64,000 bases of DNA, taken from the NCBI RefSeq assembly GCF_036346875.1, contig NZ_CP107852.1, positions 6,944,001 through 7,008,000 on the forward strand. The letters run 5' to 3'. Source of the DNA: Nocardia sp. NBC_00508. Its GTDB lineage: Bacteria; Actinomycetota; Actinomycetes; Mycobacteriales; Mycobacteriaceae. The notes under the pieces are model-generated. The model saw nothing but the letters and a program-made list of their open reading frames with translations. It did no database searches and had not been told where the DNA came from. This document shows, piece after piece, positions 9,022 to 17,580 of the stretch (its first letter is position 1; each line of letters opens with the position of its first letter). The translations under genes were made by a program, and so were the position numbers.

Positions 9022-9951
9022 GTGGCGGTCGGTCCTGGTGGAGGAGGGTCCGTGGATGCGAATGCGGAACCGGTGAGGGGTCCGGCGACGTTCGATGATC
9101 TGGTGACCGCGATTCGCGCCAGGTCGGGTTCGCTGTCGGTCTCGCATAAGAAGCTGGCCGAGCGGGTGCTGTCGGACCCGGAGGCGGTGGCGTTCATGAC
9201 CGTGTCCGATTTGGCGAGCGCGGTCGGGGTCAACGAGGCCACCGTGGTGCGGTTCGCGAGCGGCCTGGGGCTCAAGGGGTATCCGGGTTTGGCCCGGCTG
9301 TGCCAGGAGCGGCTGCAGGAGCGGGCGCAATTGCTGCGCCGTTTCGAGAACCTCGAGCTCTTGGTGGCGCAGGGTGGCGGCCTGCGTGAGAACCAGGTGA
9401 TGCTGGACCAAGCGAACATCGCCCGCTCCTTCGCCGGCATCGAGGACGCCACCTGGGAAGCGGTGGCCACTCAGTTGGCGCGCGCACCGCGAGTGCATGT
9501 GATGGGTCTACGTAAGTGCCACGCGCCGGCTTATCTCCTGGGCTATCTGCTGGGTCTCTTGCGTGAGGATGTGGCGACCGTGACAGGGACCAGGGGGTCT
9601 CTGATCGACGAGCTGCGTCGTGTCCACGCCGGGGACTGTTTCGTAGCGATATCGATCCGTCGCTATAGCTTGGATACAGTCCGCGCGGCGCAGTGGGCCC
9701 GGCAACGTGGCGCCCATGTCGTGGCCCTGACCGACACTGCGGTCTCGCCGCTGGCGGCAGCGGCGCACGAGATCTTTTACGTCGAGGCGTCGAGCGCGAG
9801 TGTGTTGCGTTCGATGACCGCCTTCACCTCGATCGTCCAAGCGATGTCCGGCGCCGTCGCGCACCTCCTCGGGCACGAGGTGCGCGACACGCTGCTAGAA
9901 GAGGAACGGCTGCTGGGTGAATTCGGCGTCTACGCCGCCGATGGTGTCTGA
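9022..9951 (+). CDS. RpiR/MurR-family regulator with SIS domain
   Basis: A 309-residue regulator. Residues about 22-100 are the RpiR helix-turn-helix (SHKKLAERVLSDPEAVAFMT, then SDLASAVGVNEATVVRFASG). Residues about 140-275 are an SIS sugar-phosphate isomerase fold (VHVMGLRKCHAPAYLLGYLL, then GDCFVAISIRRYS) that normally senses a phosphorylated ligand. The GTG at 9022 follows GGAAAG; an internal GTG at 9052 is possible. It is convergent with the permease and sits 1.5 kb from a divergent promoter carrying two copies of an ATGCAA palindrome, its likely target. The ligand is unknown. Confidence 0.88.
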   Translation: MAVGPGGGGSVDANAEPVRGPATFDDLVTAIRARSGSLSVSHKKLAERVLSDPEAVAFMTVSDLASAVGVNEATVVRFASGLGLKGYPGLARLCQERLQERAQLLRRFENLELLVAQGGGLRENQVMLDQANIARSFAGIEDATWEAVATQLARAPRVHVMGLRKCHAPAYLLGYLLGLLREDVATVTGTRGSLIDELRRVHAGDCFVAISIRRYSLDTVRAAQWARQRGAHVVALTDTAVSPLAAAAHEIFYVEASSASVLRSMTAFTSIVQAMSGAVAHLLGHEVRDTLLEEERLLGEFGVYAADGV

Positions 9952-9968
9952 TTCCCCTCTGCGGCTGT

Positions 9969-11363
9969 CTATTTCGCCGCTGTCATCGCCGTATTCCTGC
10001 CGACGCGACGTTGGTGTAGCAGGCCCGCCGCTACAGCCAGGGTCGTGACTGTCAGAGTCAGCGCCAGCGGTGTCCGGGTATCGGATCCGAAAACCATCCC
10101 CACCACGATGCCCAGCAGCGTGACCGAGACCAGGGACGGCACGTAGCGAGCGCCCCACATCCGCACCGGTGGCGCCGAAAACTCCGCGGCGGTGCGATTG
10201 CGTCGGCCGGCGATGTAAGTGGCGCAAATGCACAGGTAGACGATCACCGCGACGGCGCCGGACGAACTGAGCAGGAAGCTGAAGACCGCTCCGGTGGGCA
10301 GGAAGTAGTTCGCGGCCACGGCCGAGAAACCGGCGCTCGCGGCTGCGAGAACCCCGGCCATGGGCACACCGGATTGGCTGACGCGGCCCAGCAGGCGTGG
10401 TCCCTCTCCGCGCTGGGCCAAGGAGAACAGCATGCGCGAAGCGGAGTAGAGCCCCGAGTTCAGGCACGACAGCACCGCGGTGAGCACGATCAGGTTCATG
10501 ATGGCCCGGGCGCCGGGAATGCCCAGTAGATCCAATACCGCGGTGTACGGACTTTCGGTGATCTCGGCGCTGTCCCACGGCAGCAACGTCACGACGACCA
10601 GGATCGAGCCGACATAGAAGATCAGGATGCGCCCGGCGACGCTGCGCATGCTCGCCCGCACCGCGTTGACCGGATCGGCGGCCTCGCCCGCTGCGATGGT
10701 GACCAGTTCGGTGCCGAAGTAGGAGAAGAAGACCGTCAGCGACGCGGCCAGCAGCGGCGTGAATCCGTTGGGCAGCAAGCCGCCTCGCTCCAGCAGGTTC
10801 GTTGTCCCGGGCGGAGTGTAGTGGGTGAACGCACCGCAGATCGCCGCGATGCCGATACCGATGAAGACTACGATCGCGGCGACCTTGATCAAGGCGAACC
10901 AGAACTCGAAACGCGCGAACGAGCTCACCGCGGCCAGGTTGACTCCGGTCAGTACGCTCATGAAGAGCAGGGCGAACGCCCATGTGGGCAACGCTGGGAA
11001 CAGCTGGTTGGCAATCGCTCCACCGGCTATGGCCTCGAAAGCGACTGTTACGCACCAGTGGTAGCTGTATATCCAGCCGACCGACAGCCCGGCCCACGGC
11101 CCGAGTTCACGCGAGGCATAGCTCGAGAACGAGCCTGTCTCGGGACTGGCAGTCGCCAGTTCAGCCAGCATGCGCATCACCAGGATCACCACGAGACCGG
11201 TGAGTAGATAGGCCACGACGATGCCTGGCCCGGCGGCCCCGATCGCCTTGCCACTGCCGACGAACAAGCCGGCACCGATGACGCCGCCGATTCCGATCAT
11301 CGTCAACTGACGAGTGTTGATGGTGTGCTTCAGGTTTCCCGCATAAGGGTTTGCGGTGGACAC
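9969..11363 (-). CDS. Amino-acid permease, APC superfamily
   Basis: A 464-residue membrane protein with about twelve hydrophobic helices. It carries the APC consensus IGIGGVIGAGLFVGSG in helix 1 and ELATASPETGSFSSYA around helix 2-3, as in proline, GABA and asparagine permeases of the AAT group. The GTG at 11361-11363 is chosen over an upstream TTG because GGGAGG lies five bases before it (11368-11373). It faces the crotonase operon across a shared promoter region with repeated palindromes, so both are probably co-regulated. The substrate cannot be read from sequence. Confidence 0.9.
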   Translation of the reverse strand: MSTANPYAGNLKHTINTRQLTMIGIGGVIGAGLFVGSGKAIGAAGPGIVVAYLLTGLVVILVMRMLAELATASPETGSFSSYASRELGPWAGLSVGWIYSYHWCVTVAFEAIAGGAIANQLFPALPTWAFALLFMSVLTGVNLAAVSSFARFEFWFALIKVAAIVVFIGIGIAAICGAFTHYTPPGTTNLLERGGLLPNGFTPLLAASLTVFFSYFGTELVTIAAGEAADPVNAVRASMRSVAGRILIFYVGSILVVVTLLPWDSAEITESPYTAVLDLLGIPGARAIMNLIVLTAVLSCLNSGLYSASRMLFSLAQRGEGPRLLGRVSQSGVPMAGVLAAASAGFSAVAANYFLPTGAVFSFLLSSSGAVAVIVYLCICATYIAGRRNRTAAEFSAPPVRMWGARYVPSLVSVTLLGIVVGMVFGSDTRTPLALTLTVTTLAVAAGLLHQRRVGRNTAMTAAK

Positions 11364-11436
11364 GACGCCTCCCAAGGACCGTGGGCTGTGACCCGGGTAA
11401 CTGATGGTCGGTCATGCAACACCCCCAACCCGGTGT

Positions 11437-11454
11437 ATGCAAATGAATTTGCAT
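11437..11454. promoter_or_regulatory. Perfect 18-bp palindrome, proximal operator copy
   Basis: ATGCAAAT-GA-ATTTGCAT lies between the divergent permease (start 11363) and crotonase operon (start 11521). It is one of two related sites exactly 30 bp apart, with a further ATGCAAC half-site at 11414. A nearby RpiR regulator is the candidate binder; that is inference. Confidence 0.65.
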
Positions 11455-11466
11455 CCATAGCTGGGA

Positions 11467-11484
11467 ATGCAACTGATATGGCAT
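11467..11484. promoter_or_regulatory. Imperfect 18-bp palindrome, second operator copy
   Basis: ATGCAACTGATATGGCAT matches the palindrome at 11437 at 14 of 18 positions and starts exactly 30 bp downstream of it, about three helical turns. This places two regulator dimers on nearly the same DNA face in front of the crotonase operon. Confidence 0.55.
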
Positions 11485-11520
11485 AGTGTTGGCCCGACCC
11501 CAGAAGGAGGGAGTAGGAAT

Positions 11521-12294
11521 ATGTCCACGGTGCTGGTGAGCAGGTCGGGTTCCACGGCGACGCTGACGTTGAATCGCCCGGAGCGGCTCAATGCGGTCAG
11601 TGAAGAGCTCTACGAGGCGTTGATAGGCCATCTGGTCGTAGCCGATTCGGATCCCGCGGTACGCTGCGTGTTACTCCACGGCACGGGCCGCGCGTTCTGC
11701 GTGGGCGCCGATCTGAAGGCGCATCGCTCCGGCACTCGCACGCCCACCGAGCAAGCGCACTACCTCGATCTCGCTCAGCGGGCATGCGAGCAGATCCAGC
11801 GGATGGACACGCCGGTGGTCGCCGCGGTCGGTGGTTACGCACTCGGCGCGGGTGCCGAGATGGCGGTGAGCGCAGACTTTCTCGTCATGGCCGAGGACGC
11901 GCAGATCGGCTTTCCCGAGGTCGGTATCGGGACGTTCGTCGGCGGCGGAGTCACTCATCGGCTCCCACGGTTGATCGGTCTGCGCCGGGCCACCGATCTA
12001 CTCATCCTTGGAGAGCGTTGCACCGGCACACAGGCTTTCGACTGGGACTTGGCTTACGCGGCCGTTCCCGGCGACATCCTTCTCGATACCGCGCGCGGCC
12101 TCGCCGAATCGTTGGCCGCGAAGGCGCCGTTGTCGCTCGCGCGGATGAAGGCCGCGCTGCGCCGCGACGATTCCCTCGAAGTAGCGCTCGCCACGGAGCC
12201 GCGCCAGATCCTGGAGCTGATGGCGACTCGGGATTGGGCCGAGGGCGTAGCGGCCTTCGCCGAACGCCGTACCCCCGTCTTCGAAGGGAAATGA
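11521..12294 (+). CDS. Enoyl-CoA hydratase/isomerase (crotonase)
   Basis: A 257-residue crotonase-fold enzyme and the first gene of a three-gene operon. The oxyanion-hole loop is FCVGADLKAH. Both catalytic glutamate positions are kept: GAGAEMAVSADF and IGFPEVGIGTFVGGG. It should therefore be able to hydrate or isomerise an acyl-CoA thioester. The start at 11521 follows AAGGAGG at 11504-11510; a longer frame from 11467 runs through the operator and is rejected. The downstream acyl-CoA synthetase begins one base after the stop, so the genes are coupled. Confidence 0.92.
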   Translation: MSTVLVSRSGSTATLTLNRPERLNAVSEELYEALIGHLVVADSDPAVRCVLLHGTGRAFCVGADLKAHRSGTRTPTEQAHYLDLAQRACEQIQRMDTPVVAAVGGYALGAGAEMAVSADFLVMAEDAQIGFPEVGIGTFVGGGVTHRLPRLIGLRRATDLLILGERCTGTQAFDWDLAYAAVPGDILLDTARGLAESLAAKAPLSLARMKAALRRDDSLEVALATEPRQILELMATRDWAEGVAAFAERRTPVFEGK

Positions 12295-12295
12295 T

Positions 12296-14446
12296 GTGCC
12301 CACGCTCGACGCCCCCGTCCGCACCGCACTCGAACGGCTGTTGGACCCCCGCTCCATCGTCATAGTCGGTGCGTCCAACAACTCCGCGAAGCGTGGGTAC
12401 CAGGCCATCCGGGCACTGCAAGAGACCGGGTACGCCCACCCCATCTACCCCGTCAACCCGAATACCCGGCAGATTTTGGGCCTGGAGGTCTGCTCATCGA
12501 TCGATCGGGTTCCCCATGGCGCCGATGTCGCGCTGATCGCTGTGCCCGCCGCCGCTGTCCCGGGCGCGCTGCGTGAGTGCGCGGCCGTGGGCATCGCCGG
12601 AGCGGTGGTACTCGCCAACGGTTTCGGCGAGATTGGGGAGGACGGTGCCGATCTCGCCGCCGCGCTGGCGGCGGCAATCGATGAAACCGGCATCCGTGTC
12701 ATCGGCCCCAATACCTCCGGCCTGCTCAATGTCACATCAGGTGCGAATCTGGTCGGCCTGCGGGATATCCGGCCCGGACCGATCAGTGTCATCACGCAGA
12801 GCGGGAACATGCTGTTGTCGTTGGTGAACGACGACCACGCGGTGAAGGGCCCGGGTTTCTACGCGTACGTGGGGCTCGGTAATCAGGCCGACGTCCGCTA
12901 CGACGAATGTCTCACCGAACTCGCCCGCCATCCGGGAACCGGCGTGGTGGCGATCCATTCCGAGGGATTCACCGACGGGCGGGCGTTCCTGGTCGCGGCC
13001 GCTGGAACCGTACCGGACACACCGGTCGTGTTGCTCCGCGGCGGACGCTCGGAGGTGGGCCGCCGCGCGGCGGCCTCACATACCGGCTCGATCGCGGGCT
13101 CGGACGCCGTGGCGGCCGCCGTACTGCGCCAAGCCGGGGTGGAGCTGGTTGACCGCTCGGACGAACTTGCGATCGTCGCGGGAGCCCTCGCAACCTGCGC
13201 CCCGGTCGCCCCAGGCCGTTCGGTCGCCATCCTCAGCGATGGCGGTGGCCACGCGGCACTGGCGGCAGATGCCCTGGCCGCGCACGGGATCGAATCGGCC
13301 CGGCTCGGCGAGCGAACCCGACGACAGTTGCGGCGACTGCTCGGCGGCGCCGCCGCGGTGTCCGGTCCGGTCGATGTGGCAGGTGCCACCGACGCCGACC
13401 CGATGGTCTTCGTAGAAGCCGCCGAGATCCTCATGCGCGATCCCGCAGTGGGGCTAGTGCTGATCATCGGCTTGTACGGCGGCTACCACCTCCGATTCGA
13501 TCCATTGCTGCGCGAATCCGAAGACGCCGCCGCGGGGTCTCTGCTCGCGCTCTCCGCCGAATACGGTGTTCCCTTGCTGGTCCAGAGCTGCTATGCGGGC
13601 CTCGATATCGCCAACCACGACCGGCTGCGGGCCGGGGGCGTACCGGTGCTCGGCTCGATCGAGCACGCCGTACGGGCGGCCGCGGCCTTGCAGCGGCGTG
13701 GCCGCCTGGTGGCCGACCGTGCCCGACGCTCCTCGCTGATGCTGCCGCCGTCCGCCCCGCCCATCCCGGGCTCGGGAATTCTCGACGAGCCGACCGCGCG
13801 GTGGGTGCTGGCGGAGGCGAAAGTCGACGTCGGCGTGTGGACTTTCGCCCGGAGCGTCGATGCGGTGGCCGCCGCGGTCGCCTCCTATCGGAGACCGTGC
13901 GCGCTGAAGGTCGTTTCCCCGCAGGTGATCCACAAATCCGACGTCGGAGGCGTCAGGCTGGGCGTGGTGGCGTCCACCGCGACCGAGCACGCCGAAGCGA
14001 TCATCGACTCGGTCACCGCCGAGGTACCCGACGCTCGCATCGACGGCATGATCGTCACACCCATGGCTGACACCGGGGTGGAGCTGTTCGTCGGCGCCAC
14101 ACGTGATCCGATCTTCGGACCCGTGCTGGCCTTCGGCACCGGTGGCGTGCTGGTCGAGGCGGTCCGGGACGTCACGTTCCGAGCCGTTCCGCTCACCGAA
14201 CCCGAAGCCCGCGAGATGATCGAGGAAACGATCGCCTCCCGCATGCTCGACGGCTACCGGCATTTCCCCGCAGTCGATCGTGATAGCCTCGCGCGGTTCC
14301 TCGTCCGTATCGGCGATTTCGTCGCCGCGCACCCGGAGATATCCGAACTCGATCTCAACCCGGTGATCGCGTCCGGGTCCGGCATAACGCCGGTCGACGT
14401 GCGCATCGTTCTATCCGAAAAGACTTCTGGAGGCCGCGATGAATGA
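12296..14446 (+). CDS. NDP-forming acyl-CoA synthetase (fused alpha-beta acetate-CoA ligase type)
   Basis: A 716-residue single-chain enzyme interconverting acyl-CoA, ADP and phosphate with acid, CoA and ATP. Residues about 8-130 are the CoA-binding Rossmann domain (SIVIVGASNNSAKRGYQ). The succinyl-CoA ligase-like domains follow, with the phosphohistidine loop AASHTGSIAGSD near 260. The C-terminal about 230 residues are the ATP-grasp domain (ALKVVSPQVIHKSDVGGVRL, then FGTGGVLVEAVRDV and ELDLNPV). It has a GTG start immediately after the upstream crotonase and overlaps the downstream crotonase by 8 bases. With two crotonases and a permease it suggests catabolism of an amino-acid- or carboxylate-derived acyl-CoA. 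Confidence 0.9.
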   Translation: MPTLDAPVRTALERLLDPRSIVIVGASNNSAKRGYQAIRALQETGYAHPIYPVNPNTRQILGLEVCSSIDRVPHGADVALIAVPAAAVPGALRECAAVGIAGAVVLANGFGEIGEDGADLAAALAAAIDETGIRVIGPNTSGLLNVTSGANLVGLRDIRPGPISVITQSGNMLLSLVNDDHAVKGPGFYAYVGLGNQADVRYDECLTELARHPGTGVVAIHSEGFTDGRAFLVAAAGTVPDTPVVLLRGGRSEVGRRAAASHTGSIAGSDAVAAAVLRQAGVELVDRSDELAIVAGALATCAPVAPGRSVAILSDGGGHAALAADALAAHGIESARLGERTRRQLRRLLGGAAAVSGPVDVAGATDADPMVFVEAAEILMRDPAVGLVLIIGLYGGYHLRFDPLLRESEDAAAGSLLALSAEYGVPLLVQSCYAGLDIANHDRLRAGGVPVLGSIEHAVRAAAALQRRGRLVADRARRSSLMLPPSAPPIPGSGILDEPTARWVLAEAKVDVGVWTFARSVDAVAAAVASYRRPCALKVVSPQVIHKSDVGGVRLGVVASTATEHAEAIIDSVTAEVPDARIDGMIVTPMADTGVELFVGATRDPIFGPVLAFGTGGVLVEAVRDVTFRAVPLTEPEAREMIEETIASRMLDGYRHFPAVDRDSLARFLVRIGDFVAAHPEISELDLNPVIASGSGITPVDVRIVLSEKTSGGRDE

Positions 14447-15239
14447 TCCGATTCTGATCGACCGGACCGGAGACGTGGTCGTCTGGACCTTGAACAACCC
14501 GGAAGCCCGTAATCCTATCTCCGAAGCTGACACCATCACCGCCCTCGAGGACGCGGTGGCGGCGGCCAACCGGGACCACAGCCTGCGGGTGGCCATCCTC
14601 ACCGGTGCGGGGACCGCGTTCTCCTCCGGCGGCAACATCAAGCACATGCGCGAACGAGCCGGAATGTTCGCAGGCACACCGGCACAGCTGCGTCAGGAAT
14701 ACCGGCACGGCATCCAGCGCATTCCGAAAGCCTTGTATCACTGCGAGATACCGACGATCGCCGCCGTCAACGGCCCGGCCATCGGTGCGGGTTGCGATCT
14801 GGCACTGATGTGCGACCTGCGAGTCGCTGCCAGCACCGCGGTGTTCGCCGAGAGTTTCGTCAAGGTCGGCCTCATCCCAGGTGACGGCGGCGCCTGGCTG
14901 CTGCCCAGGGCGATCGGCATGGCCAGGGCCTGTGAGATGGCCTTCACCGGTGAGCCGATCGATGCGAACACCGCGCTCGACTGGGGACTGGTGTCCCAGG
15001 TCGTCGAGCCCGGCGCTCTCCTGGAAGCGGCCCACCGGCTCGCCGCCCGCGTGTCCGCCAACCCTCCGCATGCGCTGCGGATGACCAAACAGCTGTTGCG
15101 CGAAGGAACACACCAGACCTTGGAAAGTCTGCTCGAGCTGTCCGCGGCAATGCAGGCCGCCGCTCACCACACCGAGGACCACCACGAGGCCGTCTCGGCC
15201 ATGCTGCACCGCAGGACTCCCGACTTCACAGGCCGATGA
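14439..15239 (+). CDS. Crotonase-fold protein with altered catalytic positions
   Basis: A 266-residue enoyl-CoA hydratase-like protein, third in the operon, starting 8 bases inside the synthetase gene. The oxyanion loop SSGGNIKHM is present. The first catalytic position reads GAGCDLAL, with Asp in place of Glu. The second region AESFVKVGLIPGDGG has no Glu at the usual place before the V-G-L. This variant is common among acyl-CoA-operon crotonases and may not be a hydratase; isomerase, hydrolase or decarboxylase chemistry is possible. The family call is firm; the reaction is open. Confidence 0.9.
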   Translation: MNDPILIDRTGDVVVWTLNNPEARNPISEADTITALEDAVAAANRDHSLRVAILTGAGTAFSSGGNIKHMRERAGMFAGTPAQLRQEYRHGIQRIPKALYHCEIPTIAAVNGPAIGAGCDLALMCDLRVAASTAVFAESFVKVGLIPGDGGAWLLPRAIGMARACEMAFTGEPIDANTALDWGLVSQVVEPGALLEAAHRLAARVSANPPHALRMTKQLLREGTHQTLESLLELSAAMQAAAHHTEDHHEAVSAMLHRRTPDFTGR

Positions 15240-15242
15240 GCA

Positions 15243-15435
15243 CGCCGAAGCCTTCATCTCCACCGGACTCTCGCCACCCATCGAACTCAACACCGTCCTC
15301 AAACAATCTTCGACAGCCACAGCACTAACCACTTCTACGACCAAATCGCGTGGTTCTCCAACTCCGACGGCACATGCCTGCTTACCTCACTGACCTACAC
15401 AGGGCAGGCGGGATCATTCGACTTCGACAACGCTG
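15243..15435 (+). pseudogene. C-terminal relic of an endonuclease/exonuclease/phosphatase-family protein
   Basis: Two short frames read as the end of a bacterial EEP nuclease. The first is EAFISTGLSPPIELNTVLKQ. After a frameshift near 15305 comes IFDSHSTNHFYDQIAWFS, then SFDFDNAV. The YDQIAWF and FDF elements are characteristic of this family's C-terminus. There is no start, no catalytic N-terminal half and no normal end. This relic accounts for most of the 300-base gap between the crotonase operon and the MFS gene. Confidence 0.6.
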
Positions 15436-15547
15436 TAGGTCGGGTACGGCGAAGCACACGTAGTAGAAGCTGCGATGCCCGCGGTCTTCGCCGCCATCCG
15501 GAACCGGCTCAATCGGTCGACGGCGGCCGCATGCCCGCGGTGACGTT

Positions 15548-16825
15548 TCAGCGGACCGTCTGGACCCGCAACACCGCGGCACCCCCGAGGATCGTGCAGA
15601 CCGCCGCCGTGATGAACAGTCCGGCGAATCCGGAAGAGAGAAAAACTATGCCCGCACCAATGAGCGGGCCGATAGCTTGCGGCACGGCCAGCGCGATGTT
15701 CATGACGCCGAGGTCTTTCCCGCTGTGATCGGCCGAGGGCAGTACATCGGCGGCCAGCGCCTGATCAACGGCGAGGAAGCAGCCGTAACCCCCGGCGACA
15801 AGGGCGCTCGAAAACACAGTGCCATTGAACGATTCGGTGCTGATCACGATGACGGCAGCGATGCTCTGCAAGGCGCCTGCGGCGAAGACGAAGGGACGAC
15901 GGCGGCGGATCCGATCGGACATCCATCCGCAGCACACGGCGGCAATGGTGAGGACGACCATATAGACGGTGGTGAGCACCAGCAGCGATGAACCCGGCTC
16001 ACTGACCTCGAGCCCGAACTGCAGGTAGAACAGCAGCAGGGAGGTGCCCAGGGTGTTTCCGAGATTGATCAGAGCACGGCTGGTGAGTACCCAGCGAAAA
16101 TCTCTGAATCCCAGAAGTTCTCGAACGGATTGCCCGCGCTGCGACACCGTCGCGAGTGTCGGATCGGGTGTGCACCACACGAATGGGAGCACACAGCTCA
16201 TCAGAATGATGGCGGCAAAAGTGTACCCCTGCGCGGCGTCGAGTGCGAGCGTCGCGACCACTGCAACGCCGAGAATGAGGCCGAGTGCCTGCGGTGCCGC
16301 GATCGCGCTCGAGACGATTCCGCGCTGGGCAGTGGGTACGCCATCGCCGATCATCGCTGTCAAAGCCGATGCGACAAAACAAAATCCGGTCATGGCCGCG
16401 CACCACCAGAACGCGATGCCGAAGACCGTGTTCTGCGTTCCGAGCGCCACCAACGACCCGGCGAACAGGACTGCACCCGCGAGAATCCACGGGCGGCGCC
16501 GACCGTATCGGCTTGCGGTTCGATCGCTGAGAGCTCCCGCGAGCGGGAACGCGACCACGGTACACGCGGCAGACAGACCGGAGACAAGACCGAAATCGAC
16601 CACACTGCGCTGCCAATTGTCCTGGCGTAACGTCGATCCGATACCCAGGACGGTGTTGAGCTGAGTCGGCAGCAACAGTTGGAACGGGGTCAGTTGGGCG
16701 AGCCAGACACCCAGCCAGGCGAGCGCGAACAGACCAGTCCAGCGCGCTCCGACCGGTGCGGCCGGGCCTTCGGCCGGCGCGTTCCGCTTTTCGGTGCTCG
16801 ACGCTCGCGGTGGAGTGCCATTCAT
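15548..16825 (-). CDS. MFS transporter
   Basis: A 425-residue, about 12-helix major facilitator. The conserved loop 2-3 is readable as GALSDRTASRYGRRRPWILA, and a second basic loop as GWMSDRIRRRRPFVFA. The layout resembles drug/sugar-type MFS proteins with LTPFQLLLP in helix 1. It is followed upstream by a divergently spaced TetR gene on the same strand (16939-17538), a plausible regulator. The substrate is unknown. Confidence 0.88.
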   Translation of the reverse strand: MNGTPPRASSTEKRNAPAEGPAAPVGARWTGLFALAWLGVWLAQLTPFQLLLPTQLNTVLGIGSTLRQDNWQRSVVDFGLVSGLSAACTVVAFPLAGALSDRTASRYGRRRPWILAGAVLFAGSLVALGTQNTVFGIAFWWCAAMTGFCFVASALTAMIGDGVPTAQRGIVSSAIAAPQALGLILGVAVVATLALDAAQGYTFAAIILMSCVLPFVWCTPDPTLATVSQRGQSVRELLGFRDFRWVLTSRALINLGNTLGTSLLLFYLQFGLEVSEPGSSLLVLTTVYMVVLTIAAVCCGWMSDRIRRRRPFVFAAGALQSIAAVIVISTESFNGTVFSSALVAGGYGCFLAVDQALAADVLPSADHSGKDLGVMNIALAVPQAIGPLIGAGIVFLSSGFAGLFITAAVCTILGGAAVLRVQTVR

Positions 16826-16938
16826 GGGTGAGTCCGCTCAATCCAAGCCGGTGGGATTCGATCAACGTAGTTGCCTGCGCAGGCCGGAACGAGGGGCTGC
16901 ACGGCCGGAGTGGGGGCAAGTCCGGCCAGGTGCCGGTG

Positions 16939-17538
16939 TCACGGCTGGGAAGAACACTTGGCATCGAGTGTCGTCAGGATGTGCTCGGTTTGGTGACGCA
17001 GGAGTTGCAACTGACGATCCGGAGGAAACCTATCAGGATCGAAAACCGCCTGTATCCCGATGCCGTCGATGACGATCATGAGCAATTCGGCCGCGTTTTC
17101 GAGCGCGCGCCCCGCCGGATACCCGATAGACACCAGCACCAGCTCCAGTGCCTCGCGCCATGCCTGATACCGCGCGCGCTGCTCGCGGGCAAGGTCCGCA
17201 TCGTGAGTGGCCGAGTCCCAGAACGCAAGCCACACCTGCCATTCGACCCGACGGGTTTCGTCCATCGGCAGGCATTGGCACAGCAGTTCATACAGGCCCG
17301 TCGACTCGGCGGCCATCTGCGTCATTCGTTCCGCGACCGCCGTGGTCGCCGCGGTCAGGGCGGCCAACAGCACTTGGCGCTTGTCCGCGAAGTAGTGCAC
17401 CACCATGCCGGTCGTGCAACCGGCCTCGGCAGCGATATCGCGCACGGTGGTATTCGCCAGGCTCTTGGTGGCGATGACCTGGCACGCCGCGGCACTGATC
17501 GCCCGGCGTCGTTCTTCGTGATCGACAATCTTCGGCAT
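16939..17538 (-). CDS. TetR-family regulator (BetI-like)
   Basis: A 199-residue repressor with an N-terminal helix-turn-helix at about residues 8-55 (RRRAISAAACQVIATKSLAN, then CTTGMVVHYFADKRQVLL). The C-terminal domain resembles the BetI-type TetR_C group (QVWLAFWDSATHDADLAREQ). It starts 42 bases from the divergent gene at 17581, with an imperfect 22-bp palindrome in between (17551-17572). That site could regulate the TetR gene itself and the divergent PPOX-like/cupin-PhyH pair. Confidence 0.9.
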   Translation of the reverse strand: MPKIVDHEERRRAISAAACQVIATKSLANTTVRDIAAEAGCTTGMVVHYFADKRQVLLAALTAATTAVAERMTQMAAESTGLYELLCQCLPMDETRRVEWQVWLAFWDSATHDADLAREQRARYQAWREALELVLVSIGYPAGRALENAAELLMIVIDGIGIQAVFDPDRFPPDRQLQLLRHQTEHILTTLDAKCSSQP

Positions 17539-17550
17539 TGACAGGGAAGT

Positions 17551-17572
17551 TTACATCATGGATATTACGTAA
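17551..17572. promoter_or_regulatory. Imperfect 22-bp palindrome in a divergent promoter
   Basis: The site begins TTAC and ends GTAA, with further symmetric AT pairs inside. It lies between the TetR start (17538) and the divergent gene (17581). It fits a TetR dimer operator that would cover both promoters. Confidence 0.5.
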
Positions 17573-17580
17573 CCGTGGTT

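Noticed and set aside
9895..11097. 400-codon frame overlapping the amino-acid permease
   Set aside because: Same strand, different frame, composition of a shadow; the permease frame has twelve helices and APC motifs.
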